Positions 36,041 to 50,876 of a DNA stretch of 64,000 nucleotides are shown piece after piece (position 1 is the stretch's first letter; every line of letters starts with the position of its first letter). The notes beneath the pieces are model-generated. The model had not been told where the DNA came from, made no database searches, and saw only the letters and a list, made by a program, of their open reading frames with translations. The position numbers and the translations under genes are program-made. This DNA is from Anastatus disparis (taxonomy: Eukaryota; Arthropoda; Insecta; Hymenoptera; Eupelmidae): positions 4,774,001-4,838,000 of the forward strand of contig JAFFSR010000239.1 in assembly GCA_017163975.1 (NCBI GenBank), in the 5' to 3' direction.

Positions 36041-39000
36041 TTGTAATATATTCTTATTCCTTTAATACCTTTTTATTAGATAAAGTTTTTTCATTTCATA
36101 AAATCGTCTTTGCATAATAAATGAACCATGAAATGATAATATTTACGTTAAAGCATAATCTGATGCTTTAAGCAATGAGAATGATTTCAATTTCAGTGTG
36201 AGAATGTTCAACTCTATTAGCTTTAAAGGTAGTTTAATTAGTTTCCATATTAATTTTATATCTAATTAAAATTCGATTCGAGAAAAATTAAGAACAAATT
36301 TTCCTGTAGATTTTTTTAACGTAAAATCGATTTTTATTAATTAGAAAAATTAAATTCCATAAATTTTCACTTGTAAGATATTCATGAAGATTCGTTGGAT
36401 GTACGTTGCGCAAGTATTTAAGAAAAAAAATTAAAGAGAAACATTACGTGAAATCTTTAAAGCAGTCTTTTATTAAAATCTTTTAAAAGATTTAAAAAGT
36501 TAAACACTTTTTATTAAACGCTTTATCGTTTATTAGATTTTACTTATGCTAAAAAGAAAGCGGAAAAATATTTCAAGAACAAAAAAAGGAAGTTCTTTTT
36601 TTCACAATCAAATTCTATTCGAAACCACTCGGAAGTAGTCCATAAAAACCGGTGATTCACAAATTCAAAATAAAAAAAAAAAAAGAAGCAAGACAAAAAA
36701 AAATGTAAATAACCACGCCCGTCACATAAAAAATCTTTTATTCCTTCTTTGCCCTACTTTCGCATAAATATCGTTCGCCAACGGGTTCGTGATTTCCGAG
36801 CTAACAGCGCCATGCAATCGAGTCGCGTTAATCGTTATTAATCGGATTGACGTATACTCGAAATCGAATTCACGACTAAAGTGTATACGCTCGCCCGTAT
36901 GTGTGTGTATGTATGGATATGTCAGTGTGTATATGCGCATGCTGTGAATATAATTTTATAGCTTCAGCGCGAGAGTAAGCGTTTTTAAAGATCGTAAAAA
37001 ATTGCTCGCGATATATATACGTGTTCCCTTCTCAAACGAAGTCAATGGTTCTATTGAAGCTTTTCCTAACTGCATAGATTTACGAAGCAAAATAACGACG
37101 AAAAGATGATAAAATATATGTGAAAAAAATGAAAGAATAGAAATAAAAATTGATAAAAATACAATAGCCTAGAAAATATGATACAAAGTAAAGGTGTTAA
37201 AGAGACAAATTTGCAAACACATTGAATTCCAAATTACGTACACAAAATGAAAAAAAGGTAAAATTTACGTAAAAACGAATGAGATGAAAGGTCATTCATT
37301 TGGAATTCTTCAAATACCTTTAATGAATTAATCCTGTTTTTATTTGATTTATCTACTCTATGTGTATTTGTATATCTTCGTGTACGTACGATTGTATATG
37401 TATATTTTTATATAAACTTATATGTGAACATTGGGTATGTGCTAACATTTGCACTATTGAGCCGCACATAAAGCGAATGACGTAGATTTTAATAGGACGA
37501 GCGCACATTTGCTTTCAATCCCTTTTTTTATTTAAATTAACTTGAAGATCCATTTATTACTACAATTTGTGGATTATAGTAACTTCAGTTTATTTAATCC
37601 TATTACTATATTCAAATTTTTTTTCTTCTTTCTTTGATTAATAATTCTTTTTTTCTTTTGATTCAATATGAATGCGTTTTATGAAAGCCCACATTTAAAT
37701 GAATTATATTTAAAAAATTGCTTGTATGTAGGTAGGTATATATTATACCTAATGTTTAATGAAAATTTTGGTAATATTTACTGATAGTGGTTAAAATAAA
37801 GTATCATTATTTTTGCGTTTTCGATATGGTTGTTTTTTATCTTGTATATTTAGATAAAAAAATTAACTAATTGAATTACTAAATAAATAAAATACAATAA
37901 AATACACGAATTCTAATATTAATAAATAATTATTTATTATGCAGGTCAGTTAGCGGAAAAAAGAGATTTAATAAATCTATAGTATAAAGTCATAAGAAAA
38001 TTCACAATTTCATACTTAATAACAAATTTTAAATTAATAAATGATCCTTGCATAAATTCAAAGAATAAAAATTATATTTTTGACTTATTTAAAATATTAA
38101 ATATTTAAAATTTTAAAATCTAATATAATTTTTCTAATTTTTTTGAGATCGAAAATAAAAAAAAATTCTAACAATGTTTTTTTTACAAAAAATAAAAAGT
38201 TTTCCTTTTGTTGTTAAAAAATTATTTATAGTAACCAGTATTATTATTAATAACAATCAATTCTTATCAAACACTTATATTTCATGTTTAATAATCACTG
38301 GTAAAAATAATAATTTCTTAAATCAACATCTTGAAAGTTATTAAAGTTATTCTACAAATTTTCGTATCACCTGATATTGACTTGTACTACTTAAAATCAA
38401 TAAAAACCAAAAACCAAGGAACTAAAACTATGGCAAAGTTGGCATAGCATTATTGGCAAAGAGCCAAAGATTAGCAGGTTGATATATAGGAGAGAATAAA
38501 AAAAAACGAAAAAACAAACAAAAAAAGAACCTATAACCTTGAAATATCAGCTTTTAGTAAAAGCTACTTTTTCACAGGCCACTTTACTTACTCCGATACA
38601 TACACCCAGGAATAGAGTCAAGAGACAGAGAGGAAAAGGAAGACAAAATAAAAGAGTAAAAGATAAGCATGTGACTTTTACATCCTACCAAGTGATGTTA
38701 TAACAGTGATCTCTTACTCTTTTTTTTTAACTTGCTTATCTGTTTCTCTTTTCCTGTATTTTTCTTGTCTTCTACAATGTCTCCTTTATTTACACTTTTA
38801 CTTACCTTGTTTTTTTACCGTTTTTTTCTTCTCTTTGTTTTTATAGCTTGTTTTCACACATTTTTTCTATTTTTAATCTTTTTCTCAACTTTCTACTACT
38901 TTACTAACTATCTACTTTTGGTATTTTATCTTTTTCTACTTAGTTCTTGTCGTAACATGCCTGGGCTAAAAGAGAGAGAGAGGAAGGAAGGTTGTAAGAG

Positions 39001-41082
39001 CCCATAGTAAAAGTAAACTAACGATGTAGGTGCAAGCGAGAAATATTGATGAGTCGCCATAAATACCCTCATAGCGTGACAAAGTCAAGGGCTGGGGTAT
39101 GCCAAAGTACAAGGAAATTTGTTATGTGTCTTGTTTGGGAGGCAAGTTTTACGTTTAGTTATTTATCTACAGCGTTAAATGGATCTTTTGCCCAATATTT
39201 AATGTTCCTGCGTTAATTATTTTCAAAGCAAAGTAAAATTTGTAATTAAGATGTATTAATTGAAGGTAATTAGCAATTTATAGGAATTACAGAGAGTAAC
39301 ATTTTTATTAACATCGTGATGTTAAAACAAAGCTTAAATGTTGATTAAAATGGTTTTTACTTATGTCATCAAATATTTCTTAATTTAGTAGAACATATAG
39401 ATCTAATAACAAATTTGATTTGACTAAGACATCTTTTGAAAAAAAAATCATTTTTAATAATTGGGTATTAAAAATGTTTTATTATAATATTGTTTAACTT
39501 AATCAATAGTCTATTGATTTCTTTGCAAATATTAAAATATCACATTTAGTTTGATGAAACTTAAATATATGAATTTAAAATAATTTATAATATAAAGCAT
39601 TACTAAATCAAATTGATAATAACAAAAATATCTATAAAATTGATCTGAAGTTATCAAGGGATATTGAAAATTTGGACTCATCCTGCTTTACAAAAATAAT
39701 AAGCCTCATTATGACGAATTTTGCCGAGCTTTTTATTAGCCTAGGATGATCATATGACATGTACGTGACTTGACTAATCTGCGATTTCGTATGCACTGTT
39801 AGCCAAAGATATAGTAAACAGCTGTAATTTTATCAAATATAATCTAGCCCAGGGCGAGCCTTTATTAAAATCTAGTATATATTAAATAGTTAATATTGAA
39901 TATTCAAAATTACATTGACATGCAGTTACAAATTTGAATGAATGCCCCATAGCAATAACGTTAACATCATTAGTAATAAATTAATATCGATTAATTTTAT
40001 TAAAAAAATTTGTAGGTTTTTTATCATGCTTCTTTTTTTACTTTAAATTAAAATTTGAGTTTAGTAAAAGTTGCATTATTATTTATTGCGTGCAAAATAA
40101 AAGATACGAATAAAACTTTATTTCCGACCATTAGAAAACTCAAGTGAAATGCAGCTTCAACTTTTAAAAGTTGAAGGGTAAGATTTTGTTTGGAAGTATA
40201 TACAACAAACAGCAACTACTACTCTTGGGGGTATGTAAAAGTGATTTACGTTTTGAAATATTTAATAAATCTCTTACGTAAAGTAAATTTACTTTATCAA
40301 TTAAATTAAGTAAATAATAATTTTGTAAATATTTATTTTTTAACGTATATATTTAATTAAACAAAGTTTTACTCAACAAGGCAAAGTGTCAAAGTTTTGG
40401 TTTACAGGTTTTGACGTAACTTTACTCTTTACTGTACTTAACCGTGTAACTCTTGAATTTTACAAAGTTATAAATTATTTTGTCCAGTACATCTTTGTGC
40501 TTTAGAGAAAGGAGTTAGCAACGAATTTATTATTCTATTTATAATTTCGATGAATTCTTATTTTTATTTAAAGAATCAGAATGATGTTACCTAGAAAATG
40601 TCGCTTTGAGTGTGTATTTTTGTGTATTAATGACACACATAAGCACTCATGTAGTGTATTTGTGTCTCAAATAAAATCTAAAACTACTTATTAGTTTTCA
40701 ACACTAAATAATAATAATATGGGTAACGTTCATATAAAATCTTGAGAACATTTTGGAAATAACAGAAGATTTATCATTTATTATTATACTGTTAAAAATA
40801 AAAATTTGCAAATTTTATCATACATCATGCATAATAATATTCAAAAAATGTTTCATATATAATTATGTATAATCACGTACTATTTATTGATCATGCGATT
40901 GAAACATCGGTTAAAATTGATGTAATTATTAACAATGGTACAGAAATACGAGGGATTGTGTTTAATTATTCATTCATAACAATATGCAGTAGTGCGTTTA
41001 AATATTTATTCAAATAATCTAAACACCATGTGTAATTATGTATGATCAAAGAAAATCAGATGTGATTATGCATTGTCACATA
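36041..41082. other. receptor intron, first part
   Basis: No TM3 exon was found. A CpG-containing island at 36735-37040 stands out. T-rich runs at 38700-38960 and a GC-richer patch at 38940-39150 carry no recognisable protein. Confidence 0.55.
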
Positions 41083-42240
41083 TTGGGATTTTACATTTGG
41101 TAATACAATGTCTGTTGTACAAATCAAAAACTGGACCACCAACATTTTAGTATTGTTTATCATAGGAAAATAATAACGAAAATTTGTAGTATTCATGTAT
41201 AAAAATGGATACAAATATTTCATTCACGATCTAAACTTTTGATTAAAAATTGTTGTTCAGTGAAAAAATCATGAAAACGTATCAAATAAAGATTTAAATT
41301 TGAAGTTTCACCGTTCTTTTAAACCAGATCACCGTGTATGTATTGTATTTACATTCTGCAAAAAAGTTAACTTTTTCGTTCTAGGTCTTTCTATTATTTG
41401 AACAACATTACATTAAATATCATGCTGGTAAAATTTGTTCTCTATCTTAAAACATCTTTGTCAATAATTTAAATCGACATATTTATTTACAATATTTTAT
41501 TATTTTTAAAATTTTAATAAAAAAAAAAATTTTCTTGTATATTTCCAACATGAAAATTTAGCTTATTCATAATGTTAGATGAAGTTATTTGATATCGACA
41601 TACAAGCTCTGTCTTCCATGTAAAATCCCAATAGTCATAAACAATCGTATATGTTTACATGGAACATTTGCGTAGTGATGAAGATGCGTTTAATCCTAGC
41701 AACTCTCGAGGTTCAATAAGGGGCGTTAACGTAGCTTATAATATAATTTTAGAGGTAGAAGCAGGAAGAACTGCGTAATATTGAAAAATAAATCACCTAC
41801 GAAAATGAAAAAAATCATACATTTTACACACATTGTAATATGTAGAATCGACCAATTTGTAAAAAGACGAGGTCAATGATTATTATTAAACTCATGAGTT
41901 TCTCGCATATAACCAAGTTTCTGCACGTAGATTAATCAGAATGAAAAATATTAGTATGATAAATTTTAAAATTATTTTAATCTTAAAAAAACTGTCAATA
42001 CTACAAAGAATGTCGATCTAAGTGTCTCAAGTCTCCATTTACCATCTGATTGACCCTAGAAACGTATAATCATTATTTATAATTATATGCAAATATTCAT
42101 GATTATTCTAACGTGTACTAATGAGTATAACCATCATTTATAATTATATTTAGTATTCTAATTATATATAATTATATAGATCTTTAAGTTATGTAAAATA
42201 GTGTATGATCGTTTATTCACGATTATACGTAATTGCAGTT
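40860..42240. promoter_or_regulatory. homeodomain/POU-like motif cluster
   Basis: TAATTATGTATGATCA-like words recur (for example at about 41030-41048, with weaker relatives at 40860, 41060 and 42200). A perfect octamer ATGCAAAT lies at 42087-42094, next to several TAATTATA words. AT-rich DNA produces such words often, so this is a weak candidate enhancer. It partly overlaps the MITE candidate at 41083-41631. Confidence 0.2.
41083..41631. mobile_element. candidate TA-flanked MITE with 14-bp terminal repeats
   Basis: TTGGGATTTTACAT at 41083-41096 and its exact complement at 41618-41631 face each other 549 bp apart. Each is bordered by TA, the target duplication used by Tc1/mariner-type elements. 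The interior is AT-rich and noncoding. The short terminal repeats make a chance pairing possible. Confidence 0.45.
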
Positions 42241-45200
42241 ATAACATTCTTTGTCGAACATATAATTCTTTCATTTTTTCTATCTTATTTTATTATAAAC
42301 TTTCATGACATTTATGATGTGCATAAAATAACAACTTTAACAAAACGTCAAATTTATATTTTATTTTATCAAAGCTCGTGTTTACAACAACTATAGTTCC
42401 TTGAATATTGTAAAATAGTTTGAGAAACAGTAATAATAAATGAACTTTTGTAATAATACCAACAATAAAATCACAATATAGTCGAACCTATATGTTTTAC
42501 GCCTAGTCACTTCAACATAAACACACCGAATATACGTACATATCTAAAAGTTACATGCTACTACTAGTTACAATAGTCCTGTGTATTTTCACAGAGCTTT
42601 CACCATCCTATACCAAATTGGCTAAACCTATAACTTTGGCATTCATCATTACTCGACGCCAAAGCTTTTATTGAAGTCTCTCTCAATTTGTAGTTGAGAG
42701 TAACACAACACACATTCATCAAAACTTAATTTTAAATATCAGCTTGGAATATATCATTGCTAGACTCTTAAATTACTTTCGAAAATTAAATTTGTTTTTT
42801 CAAAAGTATTTATTTTTATTTCTATTTTTTTTTAATAATATAAATAAATTTAAAAAATTTTTAAATGATACATTATTTAGCTTTGGAAATCTCTATTAAA
42901 ATTTTCCTTGAATTCAAATCACAAATAAATTTACATGATAATCATTAAAATTATATTAATACATTTGACATTCAAAATAAAAATTAAATTCACTTATCAA
43001 TGAAATTCAATAATAATATATTAATTTCACATTAACAAATAAATTTTTTTCATGTTAAATTTTATTTAATTTTTCTTTTTCATTCATGCATGTATAATTG
43101 GGAAATAGAACACGAGAATGACACATAATTGAGAAACCTAACACATGCAACAGTCGGTTTTGTGAACATAAGCAAGTCTAGCAGTTAAGTAATGTATGTT
43201 TTGCTGCTGGTTGGCAACAGGATCTAGACACATAAATATTGTTTACTCGGTAAATTAATTAACATTTCATTTTTCGCATAAGGGAAATTTTGTTATAAAA
43301 GCAAAAAAGTTTATTAATTTAAAAAATACGTTTTAATATAAATGCATTTTATGAATTAAAACATTAATATTTTACATTCTGATATAAAAAAATATAAATA
43401 CTATAATATTCAGTTCATTGAATTGAATAATAATTTGAAAAAGAAAGAATATTTTTACATACTAAACTGAATATTTATAAAAATCTATTTTACATGGAAT
43501 AAAATAAAATAATTTTCAAATTATTATTAATATTGAATAATAAATTCAATAATTTCCGGTGAAAAAATTTATTAAAAAATATTGTTGAATAAAATAAAAT
43601 TTGATTAAACAAATACCTTAACAATTAAACGAATTTTCATTCCAAAAATAAAAAGAACTAGTTAAAGCTCGTCCATACGAAAAAAAAGAAAAATTCGTTT
43701 AACAAAGTCCCGTTTTCTACTAGAACGTTATTTAGAACAAGCCTGCGAATAGGCTCGAGAGAGAGGGAGAAAGAGATAGAGATATAAGGTAATAGCAGTC
43801 GTGCAGTAATAATAACGTCACACAGAGTGCAATAGTAGGATTAGTTAATTAAGGTTGCCTAGCATAGGGTATAATAGGACCAACATGTATATACACACGT
43901 ATATGTACTCTGTGTTGTATGCATGTGTTGCTATACTACTGCTCTCTCTCTCTCTTCTTCTTCTTCAATTCACGGAAAGGTATAAAGCGCGTCACGCAAA
44001 TTATAAAGAGGAAGGGACGATGTTGCTTTTTACCTACGTGTGTAACGAAGGATTTAGTTCAAAAGAGATACATAAAACGTTTTACTTATAGTTCATTTAC
44101 TTAGTTTTTTATCTCTCTATACCTTTTTTTAAAGCGAATTGCGATTAATGGACAGTGAAGAATTTTTTTCAAATTTCAATTAATAGAATTTAAATTACGT
44201 TGTAAAAGTATGTTTAGAATGATTAATAAACAGAATATTTATTTACGGAAAATAGCTGAGTGTATGTGTGCGCCTGTCTGTAACAATATATTTTGAGAAT
44301 GAATTATCGGATTTCAATCCAACACAGCTAATTTTTTTCCATCATGTAATGGCCAAATATTACTTTTTTATTTTACGGATGCTTTTTTGCATCAGCAAGA
44401 ATTTTTCATCAGTATTTTGTCAAATAAAAAGCAATAGGTATAATTTTGAGATTGTATATTATGGCTTTATGAATTTTTAATGGATTATAATGGATTATTG
44501 ATGATAAATATTATTATCTATTAAATTTTCAAGATTATATTGATCATATTTATCTTCATAGCGTATACATGTTACAACATAAGATGATTTAGATCTTAGA
44601 AAAATATTCTTTCTGTAAATTATATTAAACTAATCTTCATTTAATTTTTTTTTATTGTTAAAGATTTTAAAAGTTATAATTGGAGTAAATTAAACTTTTC
44701 AACGTGCCACAAGCTTACAAAATTAATAATTATTTTATTAAATAAATCAATTTAATTAGACTATGAAAGTTTAAAAATTGAAGTTACATCAAATTATCTT
44801 TACATCACTTGAACTACTTTATTGCATTATTACAGTGCAATTATTATTATTTAGTGTAAAATATATGAATCATAATTAAAATCTACTTACTAAAATAGTA
44901 TCTCCCATTGCCATCAATTCAATGTGGCTTTTAGAGATAATAATATACACAATACTATTTATTTCTCTATATTATTTATATGATAATTTATGTAACTTAT
45001 TCACTGAACATTTCGTAAATCTGCGCATCATACATTATTTATGTATTTTCGTTAAATTCGAATCGTATCCCATTAATCACGTACATCTGCCACGTTCATT
45101 TCGCTTAAAAGAGCAAAACCAATTTTGGTTGATAATATTGAAATAAAATTTTAATTTAAGGGATTATGATAATTATTTAATTATAAACAAAATTTTGAAT

Positions 45201-48200
45201 ATTACAGTTTTGTTAAATAAACAAAAACATGAATCTATTGCATTAATTAAAATATGATATATTCAAATTTAATCAAATAATAATTAATGTACTTTTCTCA
45301 TTTAATAAACTGCAATCCAGATTAGAAATTCAATTCTAATGCGCAGATATTAATCAGGTGCAATAAATGAATAATAAAATTTTTATTACAGGTGCATGTT
45401 AAATTATTTGATTACATTTTTGCATAATAATCTATTATTATATGAACGTTTGCCTTTCTTTTTTAATTCAGTAAATGAAAATTTATTCTAGCATGTAATT
45501 GAATATGCATTTAAATGATTAATTTTGTTAAAATATAAAGCTTTAATATATTAGATCAATTTAAAAAAATCGGATTCCAAGATTCTAACGAAGATATTTC
45601 AAATTACAGTGAATTATCATGTTTCAACTTATCTGAAATAAACGTTATGCATAAATGGTTAATATAATTTGATTCAACTAATTCCACAAACTTGATTTGT
45701 TTCTCAATTCATTAACAGGAGAAGATATATCTTATTGAATATTGAGACTTTATAATAATTCTTCATTTATAAAAAATTTAATTGGTTTAAAATTAATTGA
45801 ACCAATGTATACTTTCATCAAAATTATTGATATTATCTATTAAATCAGTCAATAAAAGTAATAAAAACAAAGAATTCAATCAAATGGAAGTTAGTCGATA
45901 CAATGAAAAACAAAAATCTAAGTTTCATTACATATTTCACAGTTTTTACTTTTATTCATTCTATTTTTCATTCTCAATCAAATGGAAAATTTTATACAAA
46001 TATTATAAATTAGTGGTATCTAGAGTAAATCAACAAGTAATTATTTGAAGTCTAAATAGCTTTGAGAATTAATTATCAAGTTTAATTGATTTTCATCTTC
46101 AAATTGCGCAGTCGAAATGAATTATATAGCCTTTCTGTACAAGTAAATAAAGAGTATGTGATATTGACAAACATTATATATGAATAACAGTTACATTCAA
46201 TCCAGCAATCGACTCATAATTATTAGAATTATTAAAGAAAATATTCATATTTTCATTATTAAAAGTTATTGAAAAAAAAGTGCATATCTCTCAAGGTGTA
46301 ATCAATTAAGAACAATTTTGCAAGTAACTTTTTTGTTATAAGAAAATAAAAACAAGAGAAAAATTGTTTATCAGAAGTTTCGAATGTAAGCTAAAAATAA
46401 AGTGCAAATGTTTGACATGATTGTTTTTATTTTCTACTTGACATAAAAACAATTGAAAGTTAATAATGAATATGCATGTTACCCATTTTTTTTGTGTGTG
46501 CGTGTTTGTGCATAGTTATTGTTTTTAATATTGAAAGCGATTTTTGAACAAGAAAAAGCCAACTTTACTAGGTTACAGTATCGCTTTTGAAAACTTCCAT
46601 GTTATTTTAAAAGTATAACATTTTTTTTTAACCGAATAAATTCGTTTATAGAGGTATACGAATAAAATTCACCAAAGCTTGAATGTTAGCTTTCAATAAA
46701 TGTTTTGAAAGACTTGTAAAAGGGTAATATTAAACCAATTTCATTTGATACAAAATTGTTTACTTTACGTTTTTTTTTGTTAATCAATCACGCGTCTTTT
46801 TCATTTCAATTAAAAAAATATGGAAAAATATTGAACTTTATTACACAAACTAAAGTTACAGGAAGACTATATTTATCTTTGGTTTAATTAAATTAAGCTT
46901 TATACTTTTTAAAAGTCATGTAATTCTTAATTCAAGATTACAGTATTCCAGGAAATGTATCATATTTTTATACACTAAATTTTAATATAAATAAGATGCT
47001 TAAATACCTTATGATTTTTTTAGAAAACACATAATTATTGAAACTGAAACAGAAATATCGAAGTGATTATTATCGTAAAATAAAACATTTGGAAATTAGG
47101 AAGTGTATTTTTTAATTGACTGCGTTAACCAAAACAAAATCAAATGAAATATGAAACACTGAGAATTCACGTTGAAAATAAATCAAGTTGCCCTCTTAAT
47201 TTCCATTATTAAGTAGAGCAGTCCGCGTACAGTCAGACAAGCTAATATAATCTTAATACAATGTCCATTTTCGAAATACTAATTATAACTGCTTGTCTGG
47301 ATATCACGAGATAGCCGACTGTTTGTTCTCAAACTGAGATCTCATAAATTATACTAAAGTAAATGAAAATGTAATTAATAAGATAATAAACTTTACAATT
47401 TATCAATAAAGAAGATAATATCGTTAGTTTGAATCGAAAAAATGATAATTTAATTATTAGTAAATATTTATAAAGTATAAAAAAATAAATGAATTTAGAT
47501 TCATTTTTCATTAATCGTATTTACGAGATTCATCGATGTTATCATTTTGTATACACGTGCTTGAGAAATGTTTTTTTTTGTTTTTTTTTTCAAGCTCACG
47601 TAGCCTCTTCCAGTCATTGTGTCAAGGCTCTCTCAAGCGTTCACTCTGGCTTGAGCTAGCCGAGCTATAGGCAGAAACGAGGGTATATCACTTAATTTCG
47701 TAATAATGCACGGAAAATTACGGAACGCAACCTTGCGTGCACAGTGCAAAGTAGACTCTTAAGCAGTATTGTTAAAAAAAAAGATTCGCAAAAAAAAGAG
47801 GGAGAGAAAAACGTGTGATAAGAAGTCATGCTAATTTATTTATGTTTAATTATAAATGTTATTTAAATCTCACGTTCTTATATATTTTTTTTTAGTAACA
47901 TGTTTTCATTACGTGTTTTAATTATGGCAAATATTAATTTTGACATTGCGAGAATTATTAGATACGGTTTAATTGATTTTAACAATTTAAAGGTAAAGCT
48001 GCGAGTTTAATTTTCGCTCAAACTTTTGTTTTGCATTGCGTGATTAATTAGGTTAGTTAAAAAATATATATGTTTACATTTTTTTAAATATAATTAAAAC
48101 TAGTAATGAGATGAGGTGTGCTTCTTAAGTTTTATAGCCTTGTAACTAGTTTCTGAAAGGTAGAAGGATCGAAATGAGATTTAATTTAATGTGATATAGA

Positions 48201-50876
48201 TTTTATATTTTTAATTTACAGGGAATTTATTATATCATTTTAAAAAAGGAAGTGATTTGAATGTAAAACTTTATTTTATCACAAAACTTTTTTGTAGTTA
48301 TGAAAGTTAATTTTATAATTAAAAATAATAGAGAAAATTGTATCAATTTATGTTGGCAAAAAAAAGAGAGAAAAAAGTTCAAGGCAAAAAATATGGATCA
48401 CGAAAGTATCAAAAACTTTTTAAAGTAATAGCACTTATAACTTTTGCAAAAATTTATATTAATAAAAAACTTTTAATAAAGATATTGAGAAAAGCTCCAA
48501 TCGAAATAAATCAATTTCTAATTTTTTTTCATTTTCAATATTGTAGACTTTGTATTATACGTCCCTACCTTTGAATAAAAGAGTAGTCAATTTCTAAATA
48601 AATAAATCAAATTAAAAATTTATAATTTAAAATTTATAAGTCTTACTTATCGAAGTTATAAGCTAATACTATCGAAGCTTTTTGTATACAATATTTTTCA
48701 TCATAATTTTCAACACTCGATAAGTTCGGACTCATAAAAGTACATAAAATATTAGATTATATCAATTGCCACATTTCAACATAAGAAAATAGATTATTAA
48801 AATGTCATATGTACTATTTACAGATTGATGTTATGTCGATTCGAAATAATAAGGAATTCAATAATTTCATTGTCCTAAAACTTTTCTCCTTTTTCCAACT
48901 TTCTAAATATCATACTCATATATTCATCGCTTCTAGACATTGTCATTTGCGTTACTGAATAAATATTGTTCAGTTCTACAAGTAGCGTTTATTTTTACGC
49001 AGATTTGGCAATTATTAAGTTAATTAAAAAGCTACTATGTGGACAAAAAGGAAGATAATTCGGAATTTATCGCAGCTGTTAAAATAAATATAATTTTATG
49101 ACGTCGACTTATTGCCGCCCATTGTCATGTGAACTTTGTCAATTCTCATTTTTCTCCCTTTTAGCACTGTTTTCTCTTTTTTTCTCCTCGTATATTAATC
49201 TTTTGGAGGGAAGAAATGGATTTCGCTCAGGCTTTGTAGCTCTTATTTCTTCGACTCATATCCATAGTTGTTGTCCTTCTTTCTTTTTTTTTCTCTTCCT
49301 CCCTTTTTTACCCTTGTGTCAGAGGGTATCTTATACTAACTCGATATAGTCAAATTTACGTTCTGTATTTTCTTCACGACTTTTTCTTTTTCTTTTTTTT
49401 GGATCTTTGCTCTGTTCCTAGTTTCTTATCCGTAAACACTTGACTGCGTAATTGCTGCATGAACTTCCTAAATTTGAGACTACGTTAAGATTTCGGTGAT
49501 ACGTTTAGTGAAAAAGTTCTTTCTTGCATTAATTATTTACCATGAGTGTAATAGAAAAAGTTGAAATTGCGGAAAATTTTTTTTATTTTTCATGTGTGGA
49601 TAGAAAATTTTATGGATATAATTATTACCTTCAGCGCTGAATAGATTTAGATTAATCGATATTAATCAATTTAAATTAAAACAAATATTTTAGCACATAT
49701 TTGTTTTATATTACACGTTCGAACATATAAGAAATTAAAGATAAACACTTTGGTTTAAATCTTGATGCATTAATAGTAAACTGAAATTTTTTTCCTTAAC
49801 TTAGTATAAGATTAGAACTAAATGATATAAAATAAATATAAAAGCATTTACATTACCTTATTTAACAATAATTTATATTTTAAAATTAATAACACATAAA
49901 ATAGTTAGGTAACAATTTCTTCCAAACATTTTGATCTGAATAAATCAGAATTCATATGTTGTTTTTCTAGCAGCTAACTTTTTGACAGATTGTTAATCTT
50001 GCGAAAAGTATAATAAATTTAAAACCCTCACACGGCAATAATTCAGCTAATCAATCTTTATCTTTCCATACTACTAAATCCTCCGTTGGCGCATGTTTAT
50101 TGAATTTTAAATCTTGATTCCCCTTTTCCTCGATTCATATCTTCCATAATAAAAATCAACTATACCTTTTCTCTAGATTAGTATCCATAAAAAGTATGTA
50201 AAGAAAAAACTTTTTATAAAGAACTTTTTATAAAGAAAATGTATATATTTAGATTAAAAGTGATTATGATCAATAAAGGAAATGCGCATTTACAGAGAAA
50301 AGTGATTAACACATCAACTAATCTAAGCCTACCAAACTTTGTTTCAGAATTAAATCAATTAAATTCACTTATACTTCAAGCGTGCGCCGGAAAGGAGATT
50401 TTATTGACGTTTCCTAACGATAATCCATTGAGATACCTTAACCATAATTTGTTATACACTCGACTCGTGTGCCATGCACGAAACATACCAGAAAGGCACG
50501 TAAATAAATGAAAGATTTTTCTTTCTTTTTTCTTTTTATAAATGAAATAGTTAACTTATACGAAGCCCAGTGATTCATTATACAAAGCTCTAAGGGTTAA
50601 ACACTTTTCTACAAGCTTTGGGATCAATCATCAGATTGTTCATAGCTGTCACGTATATTTTAGGGTTCGTTTTTAATACGTTTTAGGGAAAAATATTATA
50701 AAAGTAATAAGATACGAAACATCAAAAGTTAATTATTTTGAAAGGAAATTGATTGCTCTATGCAACTATATTTAATTTTTTTTTTTTAATTTATAATTTT
50801 ATAACTAGATAATGGTTTGATTTATAATTTAAATTTTATCAGAAAGTATCGTTTTATTAGGAATGATATTATGTTA
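41632..50876. other. receptor intron, middle part
   Basis: Very AT-rich with frequent stops. Islands at 43740-43990 (GA and CT runs) and 47590-47765 (GC-richer) are noncoding by frame inspection. A 90-codon frame at 50239-50508 has a varied composition but no recognisable domain and no flanking gene structure. Confidence 0.5.

Noticed and set aside
36722..36940. 72-residue minus-strand ORF in a CpG island
   Set aside because: The N-terminus comes from a GT repeat, there is no known motif, and the region looks regulatory.
38732..39007. 91-residue apparently membrane-like ORF
   Set aside because: Translation of a pyrimidine-rich tract gives Phe, Leu and Ser runs. There is no recognisable protein.
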